A DNA stretch of 51,196 nucleotides from an uncultured Collinsella sp. (GTDB lineage: Bacteria > Actinomycetota > Coriobacteriia > Coriobacteriales > Coriobacteriaceae). The notes beneath the pieces are model-generated. The model was not told the origin of the DNA. It saw only the letters and a program-made list of their open reading frames with translations, and did not search any database. The position numbers and the translations under genes were made by a program. The stretch spans positions 1 to 51,196 of the forward strand of contig UQIW01000020.1 of the NCBI GenBank assembly GCA_900541235.1, written 5' to 3'. This document shows, piece by piece, positions 33,995 through 43,500 of the stretch. Each line of letters begins with the position of its first letter. Position 1 is the first letter of the stretch.

Positions 33995-35801
33995 AACCCT
34001 CATGGGCAGCATCCGCGACTATATGAAAGTCACCGTTGCCACGCCGCTGCTCGTGCTTGGCGAGGTGCTCTGCGAAATGCTGATTCCATTTATCACCGCC
34101 AACCTGATCGACGCCATCAAAGACGGCGCCACCGTAGCCGAGATGCTTCCCACCGCAGGCTTTTTGGTGCTCATCGCGCTGACGTCGCTTGCTTTTGGCG
34201 CCGCTGCCGGCGTCACCTGCAGCCATGCGAGTTGCGGCTTTGCCAAGAACCTGCGTCACGACCTGTTCTACAAGATCCAGACGTTCAGCTTTGCCAACAT
34301 CGATGAGTTCTCGAGCTCCTCGCTCGTCACGCGTCTGACCACTGACATCAACAACGTTCAACAGGCCTTTATGATGATCATCCGTATCGCCGTGCGCGCG
34401 CCGCTGGTCTTGATCTTCGCCTTTACCATGGCATTTATCATGGGCGGCAGCGTCGCCATGGTCTACCTGGTCATCATTCCGCTGCTGGGCTTTGGACTGT
34501 TCTTTATCATCTTTAAGGTACGCCCCATCTTCTCGCGCGTGTTCCACAAGTACGACGCCCTTAACGAGTCCGTCGAGGAAAACGTCACCGGCATGCGCGT
34601 GGTCAAGAGCTACGTGCGCGAAGACTTTGAGAAGGAGAAGTTCGCCACCGCCGCGCACGACGTCCAGATGGACTTCACCCGCGCCGAGAAGCTGCTCGCC
34701 TTTAACAACCCCATGATGAACATCTGCGTCAACGGCGCATTTGTCATCATCATCTACCTGGGATCCAAGCTCATCATCACGAGCCAGGGCACGCTGTTCG
34801 ACGTGGGCCAGCTCTCCTCGATCTTTACCTATGGCTTCGCGATCCTCATGAGCCTGATGCAGCTGTCGATGATCTTTGTCATGGTGACCATGGCCGACGA
34901 ATCGGCGCACCGCATTACCGAGGTGCTGGCCGCCGAGCCCACGATCGCCGATCCCGCCGAGCCCGTGCTCGAGGTTGCCGACGGTTCCATCGACTTTGAC
35001 CACGTGAGCTTTAAGTATTCCGCGCATGCGAAGCGCCAGGCGCTCGACGATATCGACCTGCACATTAAGAGCGGCGAGACCATCGGTATCATCGGCGGTA
35101 CCGGCTCGGCCAAGTCCACGCTTGTAAACCTCATCGCCCGTCTGTACGACGCCACCGAAGGCACCGTGCGCGTGGGCGGCATGGACGTACGCGACTACGA
35201 CCTGGACGCGCTGCGCCACCAAGTGGCCATGGTGCTGCAGAAAAACGTGCTGTTTAGCGGCACCATTGCCGAGAACCTGCGCTGGGGCGACCCGAACGCC
35301 ACCGACGAGGAAGTCCGCGAGGCGGCACATCTGGCCTGCGCCGACGAGTTTGTCGATGGCTTCCCCAAGGGCTATGACACCTGGATCGAACAGGGCGGCT
35401 CCAATGTTTCCGGCGGTCAGAAGCAGCGCCTGTGCATTGCGCGTGCCCTGCTGCGTCGCCCCAAGATCTTAATCCTGGACGACTCCACCAGCGCTGTCGA
35501 CACCAAGACCGACGCCAAGATTCGCGCAGGGTTGGCAAGCTATCTGCCCAACACGACCAAGCTCATCATCGCCCAGCGCATCAGCTCCGTGCAGGACGCA
35601 GACCGCATCATCGTCATGGAGGGTGGCCGTATCGCGCAGATCGGCAACCATGACGAGCTGCTCAAGACGAGCGAGATCTACCGCGAGACCTTTACCTCGC
35701 AAAACAAGATGTCTGCCGAGGGCGAAGGGGCCGTCGAGGCCGACACCGAGGCATCCGCAACACAAGCTCAGACCCAGGAAGGAGGCGAGGCACATGAGTA
35801 A
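33987..35801 (+). CDS. ABC exporter half-transporter, subunit 1 (degenerate ATP site)
   Basis: A 604-residue type IV ABC exporter half: six membrane helices (about 15-310), then an ATPase domain. The signature NVSGGQKQR is intact. However Walker A reads GGTGSAKST (Ala for Gly before Lys) and Walker B reads ILILDDSTSAVD, with Asp in place of the catalytic Glu. It thus provides the non-hydrolysing site of a heterodimer with the next gene, as in TM287/288, BmrCD and LmrCD. The start codon overlaps the marR stop (ATGATTAA). Substrate unknown; drug or peptide export is the family expectation. Confidence 0.93.
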   Translation: MIKTLMGSIRDYMKVTVATPLLVLGEVLCEMLIPFITANLIDAIKDGATVAEMLPTAGFLVLIALTSLAFGAAAGVTCSHASCGFAKNLRHDLFYKIQTFSFANIDEFSSSSLVTRLTTDINNVQQAFMMIIRIAVRAPLVLIFAFTMAFIMGGSVAMVYLVIIPLLGFGLFFIIFKVRPIFSRVFHKYDALNESVEENVTGMRVVKSYVREDFEKEKFATAAHDVQMDFTRAEKLLAFNNPMMNICVNGAFVIIIYLGSKLIITSQGTLFDVGQLSSIFTYGFAILMSLMQLSMIFVMVTMADESAHRITEVLAAEPTIADPAEPVLEVADGSIDFDHVSFKYSAHAKRQALDDIDLHIKSGETIGIIGGTGSAKSTLVNLIARLYDATEGTVRVGGMDVRDYDLDALRHQVAMVLQKNVLFSGTIAENLRWGDPNATDEEVREAAHLACADEFVDGFPKGYDTWIEQGGSNVSGGQKQRLCIARALLRRPKILILDDSTSAVDTKTDAKIRAGLASYLPNTTKLIIAQRISSVQDADRIIVMEGGRIAQIGNHDELLKTSEIYRETFTSQNKMSAEGEGAVEADTEASATQAQTQEGGEAHE

Positions 35802-37713
35802 GGCAACGACCGCCGAGCGCGCGCTCAACCGCAAGGGTGGCACCATGTCGCGCCTCATCAAGACGCTCTTTGGCTTCTACCCCGTGCTTTTGCCCCTCGT
35901 CGTCGTCGGCGTGGTGCTCTGCGCCATCATCAACTCCATCGGCGCGACCTTCCTTCAGAGCGCTCTGCAGATTATTAGCGAATCGTGGCAGTCGGGCGAT
36001 TGGGAAGCCGCACAGCCCAAGATCGCACAGCTCGTGACCACCCTCGCCTGCATCTACGGCGTCGGCATCCTGTCTTCGCTCTTCTGGAACCGCGCCATGG
36101 CCATCGTCACGCAGGGCTCGCTCGAGAAGCTGCGCGAGAAGATGTTCAACCGCATGCAGGACCTGCCGATTCGCTACTTCGACACGCACCAGCGCGGCGA
36201 CATCATGAGCCACTACACCAACGACATCGACACGCTGCGCCAGATGATCAGCCAGTCGCTGCCCAACCTGCTCATGACGACCATCGTCATCGTCACGGTG
36301 TTCTTTATCATGCTGTACTACAGCGTTTGGATGTGCCTGGTCATTGTGGCAGGCGTCGCCTTTATGACCTTTATGACCAAGCTGCTCGGCTCCAACTCCG
36401 CGCGCTTCTTCATTGCGCAGCAGACCGAGCTCGGCGTGGTCGAGGGTCATATCGAGGAAGTCATGAACGGCCAGAAGGTCGTCAAGGCATTCTGCCACGA
36501 GTCTGCCGCCGAGGCCGATTTTGACGAGCGCAACGAAAAGCTCTTCGAGGTCTCGCAGAAGGCCAACATGTACGCCAACATCCTCATGCCCATCCTTATG
36601 AACCTGGGCAATCTGCTCTACGTGCTGGTGGCCCTTGCCGGCGGCATTTTCCTGGCGCTGGGCGTGCCCAACCTGAGCATCTCGGGTATGGCGCTGTCCA
36701 TCGCCGTCGTGGTGCCGTTCCTCAACATGACCAAGCAGTTCTGCGGACAGATCGGCCAGATCTCGCAGCAGATCAACGCCGTGGTCATGGGCCTCGCCGG
36801 CGCCGACCGCATCTTTGAGCTCATCGACGAGAAGCCCGAGACCGACGAAGGCTACGTGACGCTCGTCAACGCGCAGGTGAACCCCGATACCTGGCAGCTC
36901 GAGGAGGCCGACCACCACACCGGCATGTGGGCGTGGAAACACCCGCACCGTGCAACCGGCGAGATCGAGTACGTACCGCTGCGCGGCGACCTGGTCATGG
37001 ACAACGTCGACTTTGGCTACACGCCCGACCACGAGGTGTTGCACGGCGTGTCCGTGTTTGCCAAGCCGGGCCAGAAGGTCGCGTTTGTCGGCGCCACCGG
37101 TGCCGGCAAGACGACCATCACCAACCTCATCAACCGCTTCTATGACATCGCCGACGGCAAGATTCGCTACGACGGCATCAACGTCAACAAGATCCGCAAG
37201 GCCGATCTGCGCCGCTCGCTGGGCGTGGTACTGCAGGACGTGAACCTGTTCACCGGCACCGTGATGGATAACATCCGCTACGGCAACCTGGACGCCACCG
37301 ACGAGGAGTGCATCGCGGCAGCCAAGCTCGCGGGCGCCGACGACTTTATCACCCGCCTGCCCGACGGCTACGACACGATGCTCACCGGCAACGGCGCGCA
37401 GCTGTCGCAGGGCCAGCGCCAGCTGATTTCGATCGCACGCGCCGCCGTCGCCGATCCGCCGGCAATGATTCTGGACGAGGCCACGAGCTCCATCGACACC
37501 CGCACCGAGGCCATCGTGCAGGCTGGCATGGATAAGCTCATGGAGGGCCGCACGACGTTTGTCATCGCACACCGCCTGTCCACCGTGCGCAACTCCGACG
37601 CGATCATCTGCCTGGACCACGGCCGCATCATCGAGCGCGGCAACCACGACGAGCTGATCGCTAAGCATGGGTACTACTACCAGCTGTACACCGGTGCGTT
37701 TGAGCTCGAGTAG
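35794..37713 (+). CDS. ABC exporter half-transporter, subunit 2 (catalytic ATP site)
   Basis: The 639-residue partner. After six membrane helices come Walker A GATGAGKTT, signature LSQGQRQ (a common variant) and Walker B MILDEATSSID with the catalytic Glu and an H-switch (VIAHRLS). A 45-residue insertion before the ATPase domain (NPDTWQLEEADHHTGMWAWKHPH) is characteristic of this subunit type in heterodimers. It overlaps subunit 1 by ATGAGTAA, with GGAGG eight bases upstream. Confidence 0.94.
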   Translation: MSKATTAERALNRKGGTMSRLIKTLFGFYPVLLPLVVVGVVLCAIINSIGATFLQSALQIISESWQSGDWEAAQPKIAQLVTTLACIYGVGILSSLFWNRAMAIVTQGSLEKLREKMFNRMQDLPIRYFDTHQRGDIMSHYTNDIDTLRQMISQSLPNLLMTTIVIVTVFFIMLYYSVWMCLVIVAGVAFMTFMTKLLGSNSARFFIAQQTELGVVEGHIEEVMNGQKVVKAFCHESAAEADFDERNEKLFEVSQKANMYANILMPILMNLGNLLYVLVALAGGIFLALGVPNLSISGMALSIAVVVPFLNMTKQFCGQIGQISQQINAVVMGLAGADRIFELIDEKPETDEGYVTLVNAQVNPDTWQLEEADHHTGMWAWKHPHRATGEIEYVPLRGDLVMDNVDFGYTPDHEVLHGVSVFAKPGQKVAFVGATGAGKTTITNLINRFYDIADGKIRYDGINVNKIRKADLRRSLGVVLQDVNLFTGTVMDNIRYGNLDATDEECIAAAKLAGADDFITRLPDGYDTMLTGNGAQLSQGQRQLISIARAAVADPPAMILDEATSSIDTRTEAIVQAGMDKLMEGRTTFVIAHRLSTVRNSDAIICLDHGRIIERGNHDELIAKHGYYYQLYTGAFELE

Positions 37714-37728
37714 GTAGGTTTGTTTCAC

Positions 37729-37834
37729 GGAGGACCCCCAGGCGGGCCGGGGTGTAACCTCCGTGCTCAAACATTCTCGCTTCGCTGCGAAACTGCGCGC
37801 GGAGGTTACACCCCGGCCCGCCTGGGGGTCCTCC
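37729..37834. repeat. 35-bp perfect inverted repeat
   Basis: Left arm 37729-37763 and right arm 37800-37834 are perfect reverse complements over 35 bases, starting GGAGGACCCCCAGG and ending CTCCG. The 36-base centre contains TTCGC-T-GCGAA. No T-run follows, so this is not an ordinary terminator. The proper terminator lies 44 bases further on. It is the longest perfect palindrome in the window. Confidence 0.92.
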
Positions 37835-37877
37835 TGCGCGCAATCAGCCCGTCGTTTAGAACGGAATAAAAGTTAGT

Positions 37878-37910
37878 GAGGCCCTGGCCGGTTGGCCAGG
37901 GCCTCGTTTT
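37878..37910 (+). terminator. Terminator of the marR-ABC operon
   Basis: A 12-bp perfect stem GAGGCCCTGGCC-GGTT-GGCCAGGGCCTC followed by GTTTT. Confidence 0.85.
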
Positions 37911-37991
37911 GTAAGGATGATTTGGGAGGTGGTGGGGGGACTGGTCAAGCTAACGGAACGCCGTAGCTAAAAATCCCCATCCCGGAAAAAT

Positions 37992-38047
37992 CATTGCGCA
38001 GGTAGGACGGCAAAGGTAGCTAGAAAAGCCCCATCCTAAATGAGCTA
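37992..38047. repeat. 56-bp repeat at the sortase 3' end
   Basis: Runs from CATTGCGCAGGTAGGACG to AAATGAGCTA and includes the sortase stop codon (38045-38047). It matches 44049-44104 at 49 of 56 positions in the same orientation. Just upstream (37963-37989) is a partial extra unit, CGTAGCTAAAAATCCCCATCC. On the minus strand GGAYG / CGTCC can pair, so it may help end transcription. Confidence 0.85.
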
Positions 38048-38779
38048 CAAGATTTCGGCTAGGAGCGCTCGGCGCCCATTTGTTTTATCACTGCAGGTAG
38101 AAAGCGCGATAATGCGTGCATCGAGGCCAGCGCCGTCCATGTTCGCATGCACCGCCGTCTGCGAGATATGCGCGAGCAGCGTCTGCATTGAGGCCTGGTC
38201 CAGGTTTCCCGGCCCAAAGATAATGTCATCACTCGCAGCAAACGAGCACACGGCAACAATGCGCAGGCGGAACGCCCCATCCTTTGTGTAGAGCGTGCCC
38301 GTGCGGTGCAGGTCAAAGAAGCCCCTGTCTAAAAACCGATCGACATCGCCAAACATCGCGCCGTTATCCATGTGGTGCGCATAGAGCAGATTGTAGGAAT
38401 CGGTCATCGCGCGACTGTTGCGCGTATCCAAAAACACCGCTCCCGAAACCGCGGACTCCCCCAACACGTTTTTGTTGAGGTATTCCTGGTTATCTTTTCC
38501 CTGAACAAAGGGATAGTCGATGTTGGTGCCATCGATGGTAACCCATCCGACCACGTCGGGATTTTTGGCCATCAGTTCCTGCAGGCGTGCGCAATCGTTG
38601 GCCCCGGTGGGTTTGTAGTGCAGCAGCTCATCGCTGATGAACCCACCGTTCATAACGTTGTTTGTGTCCCACAGCGAATAGCCCCCGTACAGCAGCATGA
38701 GCAGCACGAGAAAGCCGGCAAACCACGTAAGCACGCGGTCGCCGGCTCTCGCCAGCCGAGCCATGCGTTTAAGCTCCAT
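38045..38779 (-). CDS. Class B sortase (pilus polymerase)
   Basis: A membrane-anchored transpeptidase of 244 residues: one N-terminal membrane helix (about 17-37), then the sortase barrel. Catalytic residues are visible: His135 in LLYAHHM, Cys229 in ALSTCS and Arg236/237 in TNGRR. The alpha-helical insert after the Cys-proximal strands and the length mark class B. In streptococcal FCT islands a class B sortase of this kind polymerises Spy0128/FctA pilin, and here the pilin gene is adjacent. Start ATG at 38779 has GAGG nearby; the gene is last in the operon. Confidence 0.92.
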   Translation of the reverse strand: MELKRMARLARAGDRVLTWFAGFLVLLMLLYGGYSLWDTNNVMNGGFISDELLHYKPTGANDCARLQELMAKNPDVVGWVTIDGTNIDYPFVQGKDNQEYLNKNVLGESAVSGAVFLDTRNSRAMTDSYNLLYAHHMDNGAMFGDVDRFLDRGFFDLHRTGTLYTKDGAFRLRIVAVCSFAASDDIIFGPGNLDQASMQTLLAHISQTAVHANMDGAGLDARIIALSTCSDKTNGRRALLAEIL

Positions 38780-38799
38780 CGGCTGTAATCCTCGCTGTT

Positions 38800-39891
38800 T
38801 TAATGGCGGTTACGACGAGGACGGAAGAAGACCACGCCCATCACGGCAGCAAACGCGACGATTGCCGCATAGGGAACGACCGTCCGAATAACATCGGTGG
38901 GAACGGTAGCCTCTTTGGTGTTGGTAAAGGTCACCGTGGTGTCAGAAGTACCGATACCCTTCTCGGCAATAGAGTTACCTTCTGTCGAACTGGTGTCATC
39001 ACCAATCTTGTACGACGTCTTATAACCTTCGCTATGATAATCCGCCTCAGTTACGGCGAATTTATCCTCCGATGAGAGACCGTAAAAGATGACGGATTCT
39101 CCGTTCTTAAGGCTCACGCTAATCGCAGTTCCCGACGCGGCCTTAACTTCGTTCGGGGTAGTAGTCCCGTCTTTCACAGTGGCGTACTTATAAGTCTCCC
39201 CGTCAGCGCCTTTAATCGTGACGGTAAAGTCAAAGTCCTTATTCTTGTCACCCTGGTTGCCGGCAACGACCTTTTTGATGGTCAACTTTTGGGTGACATA
39301 TTTGTTCTCAAAGCCTGAGGTCTTGTCGCCCGATCCCGCCGCTGTGCTAAGAGTGCAGCCCTTAGCAACTAAGCCTGAGTCGCCATTTTCTACGTAAACA
39401 TCCAGGAACAGCTCCTTATACTCAACGTCGTTGAGGCCATCCAGCTCTGGCGGCGTCTGCGTAATTTTGTATCGATAGATGCCCGGAGCCGCGAACTTTG
39501 AGGTATCAAGGCTGACGCTCATTGGGGCGGTTATTGTCTTAGTAACGCCGTCGGTATTATCTTCGCTAGAAAGACCTTTGGCAGAATAATTTACGGAAGA
39601 CGGCGAAAGCGAAACGGCCCCTTCCGCTCCAGCAGTAACGGGCATACCCGTGTTCGTAAGCTCGCTCGTCTCCGCCGGCGAGGTCGAATACTTAAACTGC
39701 GCATTCGGCTCCACAGCATCCTTGTTCATGGTAAGCGTCGAGGTGATCGTAACCTTGTTGCCAGTTACCGGCAGATGCGGAGTAGTAGATCCCCCCTCCG
39801 CCCACGCGGGCGTGACAACTCCCACCAAAGCCAGCAGCATCGTGGCAGCCACAACTGCAAACGCCGCCAGTCGCCTCTTTCCAGTTTTCAT
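38800..39891 (-). CDS. Major pilin, Spy0128/FctA-like with VPTDV sorting signal
   Basis: A 363-residue secreted protein: signal peptide (1-31, ...PAWA-EGG), two beta domains and a C-terminal wall-sorting signal. The sorting motif is VPTDV (330-334) rather than LPxTG, followed by a membrane helix and the basic tail RPRRNRH; FctA pilins use a VPTG motif too. Domain 2 has LTIKKVVAGNQGDKNKDFDFTVTI, matching the DUF7601-type pilin domain, and ends TFTNTKEA. The Lys in TIKK and the Asn in TNT are candidates for an internal isopeptide bond. The N-terminal LPVTGNKVTIT region is probably the assembly donor. ATG at 39891 follows AAGGAT. Confidence 0.9.
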   Translation of the reverse strand: MKTGKRRLAAFAVVAATMLLALVGVVTPAWAEGGSTTPHLPVTGNKVTITSTLTMNKDAVEPNAQFKYSTSPAETSELTNTGMPVTAGAEGAVSLSPSSVNYSAKGLSSEDNTDGVTKTITAPMSVSLDTSKFAAPGIYRYKITQTPPELDGLNDVEYKELFLDVYVENGDSGLVAKGCTLSTAAGSGDKTSGFENKYVTQKLTIKKVVAGNQGDKNKDFDFTVTIKGADGETYKYATVKDGTTTPNEVKAASGTAISVSLKNGESVIFYGLSSEDKFAVTEADYHSEGYKTSYKIGDDTSSTEGNSIAEKGIGTSDTTVTFTNTKEATVPTDVIRTVVPYAAIVAFAAVMGVVFFRPRRNRH

Positions 39892-39942
39892 GTTGTATCC
39901 TTCCTCTCGGGCACATGCCCTTAATAAAACCAATCTCCGTGC

Positions 39943-40575
39943 CTACAGGTTCGACCTGCGCAGCACGCTGATCACGTTGCCTTTGATCTGCGAACGGGCA
40001 ATCGGCCCATACAGGCGGCTGTCATGCCCACCCTCGCGCAGATCGGCCAGCACAAAGAACTCATCCGCTGCCAGGTGTACGGGATAGTCCACAGCAGACT
40101 CGTAGCGCGGCGTCGGCGTGGTGATATCGCTTTCCACCACAACAGCCCCGTTAACCATGAGCTCGCCCGACTCGGTAATCGTGACCTCATCACCGGGGCG
40201 GGCAACCACGCGACCCAGGCGCTCTTCGCCATCCGCGGTGTATACCACCACGTCACCCTCGTTGAAGCCCTGGCTGAGCCTCCAGTAGAGCATGACGTCA
40301 CCCGAACAGATACGCGGAGCCATCTCGCCGGTCGTGACCGCACCCACGCCCAGGACCACGCCAAAGAGCAGCCAGAGCGTCACGACAAAAAATGCCAGGC
40401 GCGCCAGAAAGCCCACGATATCTCGCCGGTCGTCTGCTTCCCTTAGATCTGGCGCCGCGTGTGCGCCTATCTTCGCGCTCGACACGATCGGGCACCCCGC
40501 GCCACAGGACCTCCCCCGCGGAGCGGCAGGTGTGGGCGCCCCGCCACCAGCATTGCTGGCGCCATGTCTTCTCAT
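39943..40575 (-). CDS. SipA-like signal peptidase homologue lacking the catalytic dyad
   Basis: A 210-residue S26-family protein with one membrane helix (about 54-80). The signal peptidase boxes are readable but altered: box B is GEMAP (Glu84 where Ser acts in GxSMxP) and box D is LGRVVARPGDE (Gly121 where the general-base Lys stands in KRVVGLPGD). Box E is partly kept (GHDSRLYGPI). It therefore should not cleave peptides. Streptococcal SipA in FCT pilus loci has the same two replacements in kind and is needed for pilus assembly. The start overlaps the adhesin stop (ATGA), so they are coupled. Confidence 0.88.
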   Translation of the reverse strand: MRRHGASNAGGGAPTPAAPRGRSCGAGCPIVSSAKIGAHAAPDLREADDRRDIVGFLARLAFFVVTLWLLFGVVLGVGAVTTGEMAPRICSGDVMLYWRLSQGFNEGDVVVYTADGEERLGRVVARPGDEVTITESGELMVNGAVVVESDITTPTPRYESAVDYPVHLAADEFFVLADLREGGHDSRLYGPIARSQIKGNVISVLRRSNL

Positions 40576-43500
40576 AGGCGCCCGCCCCTCCTGGAGCCGC
40601 GATGTAAACGCAGCGCAACCATGCCCGTGACCAGCAGCACGCCGGCGGCCAAAATCGCCAGGGCATAGATGGGATTGCGCGTGATACCCGTAGGCACTGC
40701 GACCTGTCGGGAATTGGTGGCCTTAGCTTCAACGGCAACGGTCACACGCGGACCGTTGAGCGTGCCGCTCGCACCCGTAAGCTCAGCGTGATAGCCCAAC
40801 GAAGAGTAATCGTCTTCGCTCACGGTATAGGTCGCGTTGTAATCAAGCGTTTTAATCGAAACGGTCAGGCCGTCCTTAACGGCAAACGGCACGATCGCCC
40901 TGCCCTGGCCATCGGCCGTAAAGGCCGTCTTGTTTTCCACGGTTTCGGCCTGATCATTCGGTCGCGCCACGAGCGTATGGCTGCCCTGGGCAGGCGCATC
41001 CGAATACTCGATGGCGTAGGTCTGACCAGCCTTGAGACCCGTAAAGGTCACCGTCATCTTAAAGTAGGCACGCTTGTCGCCCATATTGCCCGTAACGCTC
41101 TTGGAAACCTTGAGCGTGTAGGTGCGCGGGGTGAATCGTGCGTATACGCATCCCGTATGGCGGTCCTTCACGTTGTACGTATAGGTGGGTGAAGACGACA
41201 GCAGCTCCGGGGCGTCTGGATTCGATAGGTCATACCAGCCCTCAAAGTGATAGCCATCCTTGGGAGCGGCCACCGCCTCCACAAACGTGCCGTCATCCAC
41301 AAAGTAGGCAACGCCCGATTTATCGTACGCGTCGGCGTCCTTGTCCGAGCCATCCCCGGCATCGATAGAGCCCTTTGCCCCCTTAAGCTTGGAGCTGACC
41401 GTGCCGCCCGTCGTTACGTTGCTCCACGTGCCGTCGGCATTTTTAAGCTGGGCAACAAAGGCCTGACGATACTTCCATTGCGCCACAAATGTCGCGCCCT
41501 GACTCTCAGGGATGTTTTCGACCGTTACCGTATCGCCCGCAGCACCGGTATCCGGATTGACCTTCTTGCCCCTAATGGTAAGAGTGCCGGAATCCGTGGT
41601 GCCCTCGGGTGCCGTATGGGTCACGGTGTGCTCCGCACTAAAACGAACGGCTTTTCCCGAGCCCGCGTACTCCCAGCCCATAAACTTCCAGCCGTTGTTT
41701 TGTCCATCGGCGGCATGGGAGGTATAGCTCGCTCCAGCGCCAGAAAGCTGCACGAAATCGCCCGTGGATTCATCGGACGGATCATAGTGATACGCTTTGC
41801 CGCCGTTCACATCGTATTGAACGCCTGCCTTGGAAAACACGAGGTGCACTTTGTAGTGCTTTGTGACCTTGTCGACCTTAAAGTGATAGGTGCCATCGTT
41901 CAATTCGGTCCAGTGCGCCGCATCGTCCGCGGAATAGAACTCGCCGTTGACAAAAGCACCGATAAAGACCGCCCCGTCATCGCGCTTGGCATCGACCATA
42001 AAGTAGGAGTTCTTTTCCTGCTTACCTACGTAGTTTTTGGCATAGGTAAAGTCGGCGGTCTTGGTATCGGAATTATAAAAATACGTTCCGCTTCCGTTGG
42101 GCGTCGTGTGCGCCTCTATGCGATAGAACTCCCTAAACGAGATATTGTCGAGGAAGTTGCCGGTCGAATTGATCTTGTTGGCCGTGTTGCAGGCCACAAA
42201 AGCAAAGACGCTCTGGTTTTGGCCATCCGGAATGGTGTAGGTATAGTCGTAGTCGACCTTTTTCTTGCGCTCGAGCGCGTTGGAACCGTAGGAAGCCCAC
42301 GCGTCGTTTTCGGACGCCATAATCCACACGCACCATTTTTCGGTATGTTCCGCATCGGCCGTCCATGAGAACGCGCTTCCGCTAGACGCACTGGCAAATC
42401 CACCCACTTTGTCAAATTTGGTCGAATACAGGATGATCTTTTTGCTGCAGCCCGATTGGGAAAAATTGGCCACATCCAAGCCGACATAGTTATCGACGCT
42501 TATTTGAATCCATTGAATAATTTGCTGGTACTGATCGAGTGCTTTTTGATTGTCCTTGTACGGCTCGTTTTCTTGTCGCGGACCGATGATAAGGGCCATG
42601 GCGTCTCGACCCGAGCGGCCGCGGTGGTCGAGCCCCCACTCGTACTGTTTTCCCGGATCGGTTGTCACATATTGGTAGAGTGAGCTCGCCTCATGTGCGT
42701 TGAGCTCGGCGGCGTACTCGCCATCCGAGGGTGCAAATGTAACAGAATGCCCAACTGGGTCGATATAGTAGTCGTTCTGGGCAACGATCTCGATACGATG
42801 GTCCGTCTCGGTCGTACGCCAATGGGGCGAGCACAGCGTAAACTTGCTGGTGCTCTTGTTCCCTAGATGTATATCGTCTTCAAAACTGCCGTTAGCAATG
42901 TTCGTATTTTCGTTCTTAAGATTCGAGGTCGAGAACGCATAGTTATTTAACGTTGTCATGGTCTCGGACGAATTTTCTTGATATACCTTGCCGAAGTCAG
43001 TATAGATGTCACGCGTGCCCTGCTTTTCCACGTGAACGTCATTGACCAGATTGCCAAACCACTCCCGGTATTGTTCGTTTGCCCCCGTAAGATTTGAATC
43101 GTAGCAAGTTAGTGCAAGCATCGTATTTTCGGACGCTGCGGTATAGACTGCCTGATAGGCAAACTCATCGTCTTGCTCGGGAAGCGCTCGATAATAGTGT
43201 GTACTGTTGGTGCCAAAGGAGAACCAACCCTGTCCGTTAGAGCTTACGAGCCACACAGAAAGCGCAATGCGACCGTCGCTCTGCTCAAACGAGAAGTGGG
43301 ATCCGTCGGCGCTGCTACCAGCAAAGCCGCCATTTGCAGCAAAGGGATCGCTGTAAACGGTGTGCTGCTCAACGGTATTTCCCTGGGGCATCTTGCCCCG
43401 TGCCTTAAGCCAAGTCCGCAGTTGCATGAGCTGGTCTTGGCCTGCGCTGTTAACCGACAGATTCTCCTGTTGAGGACCCATCGTGAGCATCAGCACGTCG

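Noticed and set aside
35692..37770. A 692-residue open frame antisense to the second ABC subunit
   Set aside because: It mirrors codon positions of the ABC gene, with no ribosome site or motifs.
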